From the NCBI RefSeq assembly GCF_030316895.1, contig NZ_JASZYV010000003.1, forward strand, positions 248,001 through 312,000: a stretch of DNA of 64,000 nt, written 5' to 3'. Below, one piece after another: positions 16,418-23,796 of the stretch. Source of the stretch: Variovorax dokdonensis (GTDB taxonomy: Bacteria > Pseudomonadota > Gammaproteobacteria > Burkholderiales > Burkholderiaceae_C). Numbering within the stretch: the stretch's first letter is position 1; every line of letters starts with the position of its first letter. Below the pieces are notes generated by a model that had not been told where the DNA came from, did no database searches, and was given only the letters and a program-made list of their open reading frames with translations. The position numbers and the translations under genes are program-made.

Positions 16418-18121
16418 TCACTGCGGTTGCGCCGAGGCGGCCTCGCCCAGTGCCGGGATCTTGGTGATCTTGTTGGTCGGCGGACCGGCGAAGGTGCTCT
16501 TGAAACCACCGATGGAGAGCATGTCGATCTCCAGCAGGAAGGGGCCGCGCTTGGCCAATGCCTCGGCCAGGCGGCCTTCCAGATCCTGCAGGTTGCTGAC
16601 GCGGGCGTGCGGCAGCGCCAGCGACTGGCAAAGCTGCGCGTAGTCGGGCGTGTGCAGATCCACGTAGCAGCGTCGGCCGCCGTACTGCACGTCCTGGATG
16701 TTCTTGATCACGCCGTAGCCCTTGTCGTTCATCAGCACGATGACGAGGTCGGCCTGTTCCTGAACCAGCGTCGCAAGTTCACCCAGGTTGAGGATGAAGC
16801 CGCCGTCGCCGGCCAGGCAGAAGGTCTTGCGGCCCGAGCCGGTGACGGCCGCACCGACCGCGGCGCCGATGGCCATGGGCATGCCCTGGCCGATGCCGCC
16901 GCCCGTGGCATGCACGCCGGCGCTCGGTTCGAAGATGCGCAGCTCGCGGTTGCCCCACGTGCTGTTGGAGACGGTCACGTCGCGCACCCAGTTGAAATCG
17001 CGGCCGGCCACGCCCTGGATCTGGCGCACCAGTTCGGCGTACGGGCCGAGGCCGTCGCGCAGCACCGCCACCGATTTGTCGTGTGCGGCACGCAGGTCTG
17101 CCAACAGTGCCGGGTCTGCCCGGTAGCCGGCGGCTTCCAGGCGGTCGGCCAGTCCTTCCAACGCCAGAGCGGAATCGCCACACAGGAAGCCGTCGGTGAC
17201 GTAGCCACGCCCTTCGGCACTGCCGTCGGCATCGATGCGGAACAAGGGGCGCGGGAGCTTGAGCTCGTACTTGAGCGTCTCGTTGCCGCGCAGGCGCGAG
17301 CCCACCACCAGCATCGCATCGCACGTCTGGTAGAAGGCCTCGACGGCCGGCTGGATGTTGTAGGCACCGAGCGAGCCGGCATCGTCTTCCGGCACCGTGC
17401 CGCGTCCCTGCGTGGTGGTGACGATGCCGAAGCCCAGGGCCTGCAGGCGACGGATGGCCGCGCGAGCGTGGCGCGCGCCACCGCCCACCCACAGCAGCGG
17501 GCGGCGCGCCTTTTGCAGGCGCTCGGCCAACTGGTCGAGCGCGGCGGCCGAAGGCACGGGCACCTCGACGGGCAGCGGCGACAGGTCGGCCGGCATGTCC
17601 ATCAGCGAGGACTGGATGTCGATCGGGATCTCCACGCTCACCGGGCCGGTGGGTGCGCTGGTGGCCAACTGCACCGCGCGCTTGAGCGTGCCCAGCAGGT
17701 TGTCGGTGCTGCGCACGCGCAAGGCGGCTTTGGAAACGGCCTTGAGCATGGTGAGCTGGTCCGGCGCTTCGTGGATGTACGACATGCCCTTGTCCAGGTA
17801 GGGCGTCTCGATCTGGCCGGTGATGTGCAGCAGCGGCGCGCCAGCCGTGAGCGCCTCGACCAGGCTGCCGGCGATGTTGCCCGCCGCCGGCCCGGTGCTG
17901 GTCAGGCACACACCCAGGCTGGCCGTGGAACGTGCATAGGCATCGGCCATGTTGCCTGCGCCCGCCTCGCCGCGCGCCGGCACGAACCGGATCGCACCGC
18001 GCTGCGCGAAGGCGTCGAGGATCGGCATGTTGTGGATCGAGATGACCCCGAAGGCCGCCTTGACGCCGCATTGTTCGAGGAAGGCGGCGACGACGGCGCC
18101 GGCGGTGACTTGCTGACTCAT
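16418..18121 (-). CDS. Thiamine-diphosphate-dependent enzyme, acetolactate synthase/benzoylformate decarboxylase superfamily
   Basis: The 567-residue protein has the three domains of the POX/ALS family. The Pyr domain holds the conserved Glu52 in ARGEAGAGNMADAY; the central domain shows LLWVGGGARHA; the PP domain has GDGGFILNLGELATLV followed by the MNDKGYG Mg/ThDP motif. Real acetolactate synthases of amino-acid biosynthesis pair with a small subunit, which is missing here. It may decarboxylate or ligate a 2-oxo acid made by the ring-cleavage route. GGAG lies about 8 bases before ATG 18121. The 72-base gap upstream is the longest inside this part of the island. Confidence 0.82.
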   Translation of the reverse strand: MSQQVTAGAVVAAFLEQCGVKAAFGVISIHNMPILDAFAQRGAIRFVPARGEAGAGNMADAYARSTASLGVCLTSTGPAAGNIAGSLVEALTAGAPLLHITGQIETPYLDKGMSYIHEAPDQLTMLKAVSKAALRVRSTDNLLGTLKRAVQLATSAPTGPVSVEIPIDIQSSLMDMPADLSPLPVEVPVPSAAALDQLAERLQKARRPLLWVGGGARHARAAIRRLQALGFGIVTTTQGRGTVPEDDAGSLGAYNIQPAVEAFYQTCDAMLVVGSRLRGNETLKYELKLPRPLFRIDADGSAEGRGYVTDGFLCGDSALALEGLADRLEAAGYRADPALLADLRAAHDKSVAVLRDGLGPYAELVRQIQGVAGRDFNWVRDVTVSNSTWGNRELRIFEPSAGVHATGGGIGQGMPMAIGAAVGAAVTGSGRKTFCLAGDGGFILNLGELATLVQEQADLVIVLMNDKGYGVIKNIQDVQYGGRRCYVDLHTPDYAQLCQSLALPHARVSNLQDLEGRLAEALAKRGPFLLEIDMLSIGGFKSTFAGPPTNKITKIPALGEAASAQPQ

Positions 18122-18193
18122 TTCAAAGCTCCACAGAATTCGGATGAAGGGTTGCTCGAGCCGCACGCTAAGGTGGGCCGGGCTGGGGTGGGC

Positions 18194-19030
18194 CTACGCA
18201 TGGCGGGAATGGCCTCCGGAGATGTCGAGGTGAGCGCCCGTGGTGTACGAAGACAGCGGCGAGGCGAGAAAGACGATGGCGCGCGCGGCTTCTTCGGGCA
18301 GGCCCAGGCGGCCCAGCGGAATGTGCTTGGCTGCCGCGAGTTCGCGGGTCCAGGTCGGCCAGTCCTTGGACTTGTCTTCGCGCGCCTCGAAGCGGCGGCG
18401 CCATTGACCGGATTCGATCAGCCCGATCAGGATCCCGTTGACGCGCACGCCGTGCGGCGCGAACTCGGTGGCCATCGAGCGCACCAGGTTCAACAAGCCT
18501 GCGCGAGCAGCCGAGGTGGCCACCATATGCGGCTCGGGCTGGCGTGCCAGCAACGAATTGGCGCAGACGATGGCGGCGTCGCCGTGCGCCTCGCGCTGTG
18601 CGGTCAGTTGAGACAGAAAAGCGCGGGTCGGATGAATCACCGAGAAGAACTTCAACTGCAGCTCTTCGGTCCAGGCTTGGTCTTCGGTGTTGGCGAACGT
18701 GGAGACGCGGCCCTGGCCCGCGTTGTTGACGAGCATCGATGCCTGGCCCAACGCTGCTTCGCTTTGCGCGGCGAAGCTGCGCACGGCCTGCGCGTCGAGC
18801 ACGTCGCAGGTTTGGGCGAAGAGGCGCGCGCCCGGGTGGCGTTCACGCAAGCCGGCCACGGCCTTGTCGAGTCGGCCGGCGTCGCGGCCGCACAGTGACA
18901 CCGCCGCGCCGCTGGCAAGCAGAAGGTCCACCGTCGCCAGGCCGATGCCCGACGAGCCGCCGGTGACCACGGCCACGCGCCCTGCCAGTGCGTCGGCGGC
19001 CAGGAGGTTGCGGGAAGGATCGAAACTCAT
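18194..19030 (-). CDS. SDR-family oxidoreductase lacking the canonical Tyr/Lys pair
   Basis: The 278-residue protein has the SDR Rossmann motif VVTGGSSGIGLATVD (about 21-35), LVNNAGQG and the C-terminal GAHLDISGGHSR. At the catalytic position, where classical SDRs read Y-x-x-x-K, the sequence is EPHMVATSAARAGLLNLV, so neither tyrosine nor lysine is at the expected place. It may therefore use another mechanism, act as a hydratase-like or binding protein, or be inactive. Next to IclR (14-base gap) and 72 bases before the TPP enzyme. The ATG at 19028-19030 is followed by MSFDPSRNLL. Confidence 0.8.
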   Translation of the reverse strand: MSFDPSRNLLAADALAGRVAVVTGGSSGIGLATVDLLLASGAAVSLCGRDAGRLDKAVAGLRERHPGARLFAQTCDVLDAQAVRSFAAQSEAALGQASMLVNNAGQGRVSTFANTEDQAWTEELQLKFFSVIHPTRAFLSQLTAQREAHGDAAIVCANSLLARQPEPHMVATSAARAGLLNLVRSMATEFAPHGVRVNGILIGLIESGQWRRRFEAREDKSKDWPTWTRELAAAKHIPLGRLGLPEEAARAIVFLASPLSSYTTGAHLDISGGHSRHA

Positions 19031-19044
19031 GTCAGTTCGGTGCC

Positions 19045-19881
19045 TCAGGCACGTTGGCCGCCGCGCAGCGGCACAACCTTGCCGTTGGCCGCGGGCGCGT
19101 AGTTCAATAGGCCGGAAAGCTGGTCCGCCGTCTCGCGCACGCGGGCCACCATCTCGTCGATGCGCGCTTCGTCGATGTGGCCGGAGGGAATGGTGGCGCC
19201 CAGCGCGGCGACGATGTGGCCGCTGTGATCGCGCACCGGCGCGGCGATGCTGGAGATGTTCGATTCGAAGAAACCTTCGCCCAGCACATAGCCGCGCTGG
19301 CGGTCGGACTGCACCATGTCGAACAGCTCGTGGACGTTCTTCGGCGTGTTGGGCGAGAAGGTTTCGAGCTTGTCTTCTGGATAGAGCGCACGCAGTTGCG
19401 GCAGCGTGAGGTCTTCCAGCAGGATGCGCCCGAGCACGGTGGCATGCGCCGGCAGCCGGGTGCCGACGTTGACCGAACTGGCAAAGGGCGAAGCCTGTGA
19501 CACCTTGGCCACGTAGACGATGGAGCGGGCATCGCGCACCACCAGGTTGCACGAGGTCTTCAGTTCTTCCGAAAGCCGCTGCAGCAGCGGCGTGCCCAGT
19601 TGCGTCAGTTCCAGCGAAGCGAGGTATTCGAAGCCCAGGCGCAGCACGGCCAGGCCCAGGCGAAAGTCGCGCCCACCGTCGGCACGTTCCAGGAAGCCCA
19701 TGTTCTCCAGCGTCGAGAGCAGGCGGAACACGGTGGAGCGCGGCAAGTCGAGCCGGCGTGCCAGTTCGGGCGCCGAAAGCGTGCGATCGTCGCGGCTGAA
19801 TTCGCACAGCAGGCGCAGGCCGCGCTCGAGGGCGGGCACGTTGTAGCGGTCGGCGTCGTCGGTGATGTCGTTGTCGCTCAT
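19045..19881 (-). CDS. IclR-family transcriptional regulator
   Basis: The 278-residue protein has an N-terminal winged helix-turn-helix (about 12-70: ALERGLRLLCEFSRD, LSAPELARRLDLPRSTVFRLLSTLENMGFLER) and a C-terminal effector-binding GAF-like domain (from RRLSEELKTSCNLVV). IclR proteins such as PcaU, PobR and MhpR control aromatic degradation. It is co-directional with the catabolic genes and inside their run, not divergent, so it is probably autoregulated with the operon. Its likely target is the leader around 23285-23310. The effector is unknown. Confidence 0.9.
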   Translation of the reverse strand: MSDNDITDDADRYNVPALERGLRLLCEFSRDDRTLSAPELARRLDLPRSTVFRLLSTLENMGFLERADGGRDFRLGLAVLRLGFEYLASLELTQLGTPLLQRLSEELKTSCNLVVRDARSIVYVAKVSQASPFASSVNVGTRLPAHATVLGRILLEDLTLPQLRALYPEDKLETFSPNTPKNVHELFDMVQSDRQRGYVLGEGFFESNISSIAAPVRDHSGHIVAALGATIPSGHIDEARIDEMVARVRETADQLSGLLNYAPAANGKVVPLRGGQRA

Positions 19882-19912
19882 GATGTCTCGTTGTGGTGTT
19901 TGCAAATGGCGT

Positions 19913-20791
19913 TCAGCGCGGGGCACCCGACTGCAGCCAGGTCGCGACAGCTTGCGGCTGCTCGACGTAGCAGGCATGGCCGGCGTCTTCGAACAGATGC
20001 AACGGCACGCCGCAGGCATGCGCGGCCTGCTCGCAGGCCGTCGGCGTTGTGACGATGTCCAGCGCGCCGCATGCGACGCGCACCGGCATGGCCGGCGGAA
20101 GGTCTTGCAGCACGTTCGCGCCAGCGAGCAGTTCCACGGCCTGCAGATACCCGGCCTCGTTCAAACGGCCCATGTTCCAGCGCACCCACTGGCGCGCCCG
20201 CGCATCTGCGTGCTCGCTCACCAGGCGCTGGTCGGCCTTGGCGGCCATGCCGGCCACGCCATCGCGGATCAATGTCTCGATGCGCTGGCGCCGTACGCGC
20301 TCGGCCTGCTCCTGCTGGCCCGCGGCGCCGTAGCCCAGCGCCGGACTGATCAGCACCAGTTGCTCGATGCGCGCGGCCAACGGCGAAGCGTCGCGGGCTG
20401 CCCATGCCGCAGTGATGGCGCCCAGCGAATGGCCGACGAGGACGAAGCGATCGAGGTCCAGTGCATCGACCAAGCCCTGCAGGCGATGCGCATAGTCATG
20501 CGCCTTTGGTTGCGCCGGCGCGACCGGCGTCGAATCGCCGTAGCCCGGCATATCCCACGCGATCACGCGCGCGTCGGCCTGCTCGGCCAGCAGCAGCGCC
20601 GTATCCAGCCACGACGCCGCACCCGAGCCGATGCCGTGCAGGCACACATACGCCGCCGCTCCGGCCTTCGCCTGGCCGCACTCGCGCACCGAGACGACGC
20701 CGCCGTCGGCCAGCGCCACACTGCGCGCGGCAAAGCGCGAGTTCAGTCGCTCGAGCTCAGGGGCGGCGAGATCGTGGGCGAGTGACGACAT
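19913..20791 (-). CDS. Alpha/beta hydrolase, meta-cleavage-product hydrolase-like
   Basis: The 292-residue protein shows an alpha/beta hydrolase fold: oxyanion-hole LHGIGSGAASW, nucleophile elbow LVGHSLGAITA (Ser), acid in CGALDIVTTP and His in EDAGHACYVEQP. Size and the C-terminal EQPQAVATW pattern fit C-C bond hydrolases that split vinylogous diketone or semialdehyde products of extradiol cleavage, but ester or enol-lactone substrates are equally possible. Located 31 bases upstream of IclR and 17 bases downstream of the cupin. Confidence 0.83.
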   Translation of the reverse strand: MSSLAHDLAAPELERLNSRFAARSVALADGGVVSVRECGQAKAGAAAYVCLHGIGSGAASWLDTALLLAEQADARVIAWDMPGYGDSTPVAPAQPKAHDYAHRLQGLVDALDLDRFVLVGHSLGAITAAWAARDASPLAARIEQLVLISPALGYGAAGQQEQAERVRRQRIETLIRDGVAGMAAKADQRLVSEHADARARQWVRWNMGRLNEAGYLQAVELLAGANVLQDLPPAMPVRVACGALDIVTTPTACEQAAHACGVPLHLFEDAGHACYVEQPQAVATWLQSGAPR

Positions 20792-20808
20792 GATGTTCAG
20801 CGGCCGTC

Positions 20809-21351
20809 TCAGCGCTTGATCTTGGCCAACGGGTGGTCGGCCGGATAGGTCGGCGTGACGGGCTTCTTGGCGCCCAGCATCACGCACATCAGCGCGTCCT
20901 CGTCGCCGATGTTGATCTCTTCGCGGTACACGCCCGGCGGGACCGAGATCAGGTCGCGATCGGTCATCACCGTCTCGTAGCGCTCGCCTTCCGGCGTGGT
21001 GATCACCACCTTCAGCTTGCCGCGCATGAGGAAGAAGATCTCTTCCACATCGGTGTGGATGTGCGGCGGGCCTTCATGGCCGGCCGGGATGACCATCGTC
21101 GAGAAGGTGAAGTTTTCCGAAGGCACGGTGTTCACGTCGCTCGAAACGCCGGTGCCGCCCGTGCCGACATAGCGCATCTGCGCACGACGGAACTTGGGGT
21201 CGAAGTCGGCCTGGAACTTCAGCGCGTCCCAGTCGTACTTGCGGGTGGAATAGCGTGCGATGCGCGTCGTCATCCACTGCTCGAGGCTCGCGCCTTCGGG
21301 GCGTGTCCAGCTCGGCTGGTCAATGTTCTTCTGCTCGGACAGGTCGCTCAT
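20809..21351 (-). CDS. Cupin-domain protein
   Basis: The 180-residue protein holds one conserved cupin barrel (about 75-165). Metal ligands expected for the family are present: PPHIHTDVEEIFFLMRG gives two His and a Glu, and SVPPGVYREEINIG lies in the second motif. Residues 1-70 are an N-terminal extension (QPSWTRPEGASLEQWMTTRIARYS). Cupins in aromatic clusters can be ring-cleavage dioxygenases, isomerases or small-molecule sensors; single-domain proteins of this length are often dioxygenase-like. No specific reaction can be assigned. Confidence 0.78.
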   Translation of the reverse strand: MSDLSEQKNIDQPSWTRPEGASLEQWMTTRIARYSTRKYDWDALKFQADFDPKFRRAQMRYVGTGGTGVSSDVNTVPSENFTFSTMVIPAGHEGPPHIHTDVEEIFFLMRGKLKVVITTPEGERYETVMTDRDLISVPPGVYREEINIGDEDALMCVMLGAKKPVTPTYPADHPLAKIKR

Positions 21352-21379
21352 TTCAAATCTCCTGCGAAAGGGAATGGGT

Positions 21380-22195
21380 TCAGTGCATGACGAAGCCGCC
21401 GTTGACGGCAAGCAACTGGCCGGTCACGAATCGCGACAGGCCCGACAGTGCGAACAGCACGGCGCCGCACACATCGGCCGCCTGCTGCTCACGGGGTATG
21501 GCGCGACCTTCCAGATAGAACTGGTGACGCGCGGCCGGCACGTACTCGGTGGCCTCCACCAGGGTGAGGCCGGGCGCGACGGCATTGACGGTGACGTGAT
21601 CGCCGCCCCACTCGCGAGACAGCGAGCGGGTGAGCGAGACGACAGCGCCCTTGCTCGACGTGTAGGCCAGCAACTTGGGCGGGCCCCACAGCGCGGTGTC
21701 GGAAGCCAGGTTGACGATGGCGCCGCGCCCGGATGCCTTGAGCGCCGCATGGCAGGCGCGGCTCATGAGCCAGGTGCCACGAACGTTGACGTCCATCACG
21801 CGGTCCCAGGTCTCGACATCGAGTTCGTGCGCGTCGCGTCCACCCGAATTGGTGATCGCCGCGTTGTTGACGAGGCCGTCCAGTCCGCCGAGCAAGCGCG
21901 ACGCTTCGGTGGCGCAGGACTCGATGGAGGACGGATCGAGCAGGTCGACGGCCTGTGCCTGTACGTCGAAGCCAGCATCGCGCAGGGCCGCTGCTTCGCG
22001 CTGCGCCTGGTCAAGCAGCACATCGGCCAGCACCACGCGACCACCGGCCTTGGCGATGGTCTTGGCGAAAACCAGACCCAGCCCTCGTGCGGCGCCGGTC
22101 ACCAGCACACGCCGACCGGCAAGCAGGTTGTGCGGCAGTTCGGCCATCAAGGCACGCAAGCTTTCGTTGTCGCTCTGGTAGGGGGTGGTGCTCAT
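21380..22195 (-). CDS. Classical SDR-family dehydrogenase
   Basis: The 271-residue protein is a complete classical SDR: VLVTGAARGLGLVFAK (Rossmann, about 30-45), LVNNAAIT, catalytic Ser in VNLASDTA and the Tyr/Lys pair in LAYTSSKGAVVSLT, then PGLTLVEA. It probably oxidises a cis-dihydrodiol or a hydroxyacyl intermediate. Since the island has a Rieske oxygenase, dihydrodiol dehydrogenase is a reasonable guess. It is the second gene of the operon, 31 bases after the Bug gene. Confidence 0.87.
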   Translation of the reverse strand: MSTTPYQSDNESLRALMAELPHNLLAGRRVLVTGAARGLGLVFAKTIAKAGGRVVLADVLLDQAQREAAALRDAGFDVQAQAVDLLDPSSIESCATEASRLLGGLDGLVNNAAITNSGGRDAHELDVETWDRVMDVNVRGTWLMSRACHAALKASGRGAIVNLASDTALWGPPKLLAYTSSKGAVVSLTRSLSREWGGDHVTVNAVAPGLTLVEATEYVPAARHQFYLEGRAIPREQQAADVCGAVLFALSGLSRFVTGQLLAVNGGFVMH

Positions 22196-22226
22196 CTTCT
22201 GGTTTCCGTGGGCGCGTTCTGCCGGA

Positions 22227-23225
22227 TCAGTCGGCCGTGATGGCGAATTCCTTGATCAGGCTGCCGAAACGCTGGTAGGTCTGGGCCACGTTCTTCTGCA
22301 GAGCCTCGGGCGTGCCGCCGGTCGGGATCGCGCCCCAGGTGTTCATGCGCGGCTGCACGTCGGGCAGCTTGATGATCTCGTTCATGTGGCGGTTGAGCAG
22401 CGCCACCACTTCGGCCGGCGTTCCCTTGGGCGCGAACAATCCGTGCCAGCCCTCGACGTCGAGGCCCTTGTAACCCTGCTCGGCGAAGGTCGGTACATCG
22501 GGAGCCAGCGGCGAACGCTGATCGGAAGCCACGGCCAGCAGTCGCAGCTTGCCTCCCGGCAGGTGAGGCGCGACCGGCCCCAGGGTGATGTAGGTGAGCG
22601 GAACCTGGCCACCGAGCACGTCGTTGATCGCCGGCGCGACGCCGCGATACGGCACATGCACGACCTTCGCGCCCGTGGCCTTGTTCGTCATCTCGCCCAG
22701 CACATGCATGGGTGATCCGCTGCCCGGCGAGGCATAGGACAGGTCGCCCTTCTTCGAGGCCTCCACCACATCCTTCACACTCTTGTAGGGGCTGGCCGCG
22801 GAGGCCACGAGGAACATCGGCAGCGTGTCCGCCTCGATGATCGGCGTGAAGCCGCCCAGCACGTCATAGCTGGACGAGCCTGCGGTCTTGAGCACGTACT
22901 GCGCGATGGCGAAGGTATTGGGCGCGAGCAGCAGCGTGTAGCCGTCCGCCGGCGCCTTGGAGACATAGGCGCTGCCGATCACGCCACTCGCACCCGGCTT
23001 GTTGTCGACCAGCACCGGCTGCTTGAGCCGCTCCTGCAGCTTCTCGGCAAACATGCGAGCCAACGCGTCGGTGTCGCCGCCAGCCGGGTAGGCCACCACG
23101 ATCGTGATGGGCTTGCTGGGGTAGGCGCCCTGCGCCACGCCCACGGAAGGGGCCAGGCTGCCGACGCCGGCCACCGCCAGCGAGAGACCCAAAGCAAGCG
23201 TACGGCGGCGAGATGCATTCATCAT
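22227..23225 (-). CDS. Bug/TctC-family periplasmic solute-binding protein, first gene of the island
   Basis: The 332-residue protein has a twin-arginine-containing signal region (MMNASRRRTLALGLSLAVAG) and Bug motifs: VVAYPAGGDTDALARMF, VDNKPGASGVIGS, YASPGSGSPMHVLGEM, VPYRGVAPAINDVLGGQV. It differs from the second Bug protein in the island (12118-13119), so the two may bind different ligands. Two adjacent ATGs (23225 and 23222) are possible starts. As the first gene after the leader, it should be made in the largest amount. No membrane TctA/TctB partner is visible. Confidence 0.88.
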   Translation of the reverse strand: MMNASRRRTLALGLSLAVAGVGSLAPSVGVAQGAYPSKPITIVVAYPAGGDTDALARMFAEKLQERLKQPVLVDNKPGASGVIGSAYVSKAPADGYTLLLAPNTFAIAQYVLKTAGSSSYDVLGGFTPIIEADTLPMFLVASAASPYKSVKDVVEASKKGDLSYASPGSGSPMHVLGEMTNKATGAKVVHVPYRGVAPAINDVLGGQVPLTYITLGPVAPHLPGGKLRLLAVASDQRSPLAPDVPTFAEQGYKGLDVEGWHGLFAPKGTPAEVVALLNRHMNEIIKLPDVQPRMNTWGAIPTGGTPEALQKNVAQTYQRFGSLIKEFAITAD

Positions 23226-23639
23226 GGAAGGAACCCTTGCGGTCGGCGCCGAAGACCACCCATCGGCGTTGTGTGTTTCATTGGTGGAACGTGGTTTTAT
23301 TCCTGGAACGGACCAAAGGATACGTTTGAATGACAGTCCCGAGATAAGTACAAACCCTAGGTGCAACGACTTCGTTTGTGACGAGACGTTGAAGGGCGTT
23401 CGTCAGCGAAGCACGTCAGAAAGTCGTCGGGGTGCGGACGCGGGGGGAGAAGGCCCTGCCTGCGACATGCACGGAAGGCGTTCGCGGCGCGCACCGGAGC
23501 GAATGTGGGCCGGGCGACTCAGCGCATGGTCCGGCGGCGCAATGGAGGATCGAAGCGCGCACCCGAGACAGATGGGCACGCGGATGCGCATGGCGTGCGA
23601 TGCATGCGCAGACGATTCGGAAAGGGAAAACCGGGAGGG
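23226..23639. other. Leader/intergenic region upstream of the catabolic island
   Basis: These 414 bases between the first Bug gene and the tRNA-Ser terminator hold no gene that I can support: several short overlapping frames exist, but with Arg/Ala-rich compositions that look like GC-driven noise. The part nearest the Bug gene contains the repeated TGGAACG element (23285-23310). Farther away is a perfect inverted repeat, TGCGCATG, 10 bases, CATGCGCA (23585-23610), of unknown meaning. A clear promoter for the island was not found, though one must lie here. Confidence 0.6.
23285..23310. promoter_or_regulatory. Candidate IclR-family operator: repeated TGGAACG with a TTCC-T-GGAA palindrome
   Basis: TGGAACG occurs at 23285-23291 and again at 23304-23310, 19 bases apart start to start (about two helical turns). 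The second copy forms a small palindrome with TTCC to its left (23300-23308). A palindrome plus a third half-site as a direct repeat is the layout known for PcaU/PobR-type IclR regulators. The site lies about 60-85 bases upstream of the first island gene and could bind the IclR protein encoded at 19045-19881. This is inference from pattern only. Confidence 0.4.
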
Positions 23640-23640
23640 A

Positions 23641-23667
23641 AAAACAAAAACGGGCCCGAAGGCCCGT
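23641..23667 (-). terminator. Intrinsic terminator downstream of tRNA-Ser
   Basis: On the minus strand ACGGGCC, loop TTCG, GGCCCGT is followed by a run of T residues interrupted once by G. It starts about 13 bases after the tRNA 3' end and should end the tRNA transcript. The UUCG tetraloop makes it a strong hairpin. The T run pairs with the A-rich bases 23641-23649. Confidence 0.85.
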
Positions 23668-23679
23668 CTTTGAGGTGTG

Positions 23680-23772
23680 TGGCGGAAACGGAGGGATTCG
23701 AACCCTCGATGAGGCTCTACACCCCATACTCCCTTAGCAGGGGAGCACCTTCGGCCACTCGGTCACGTTTCC
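23680..23772 (-). tRNA. serX: tRNA-Ser (anticodon GCU)
   Basis: The 93-base minus-strand sequence folds as a class II tRNA. The acceptor stem is GGAAACG paired with CGTTTCC; the D region is ACCGAGTGGCCGAAGG; the anticodon stem CTCCC/GGGAG encloses CTGCTAA, giving anticodon GCU; a long variable arm follows; the T arm contains GGTTCGAATCC. The discriminator G and CCA are encoded. The GCU anticodon reads AGC/AGU serine codons. An intrinsic terminator follows directly. Confidence 0.95.
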
Positions 23773-23796
23773 GCTGAAGAAGCGATTATGCCATGC

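Noticed and set aside
23432..23737. Short frames on both strands between the island and the tRNA-Ser gene
   Set aside because: Arg/Ala/Pro-biased, mutually overlapping, without ribosome binding sites or conserved pattern, and partly running into the tRNA gene.
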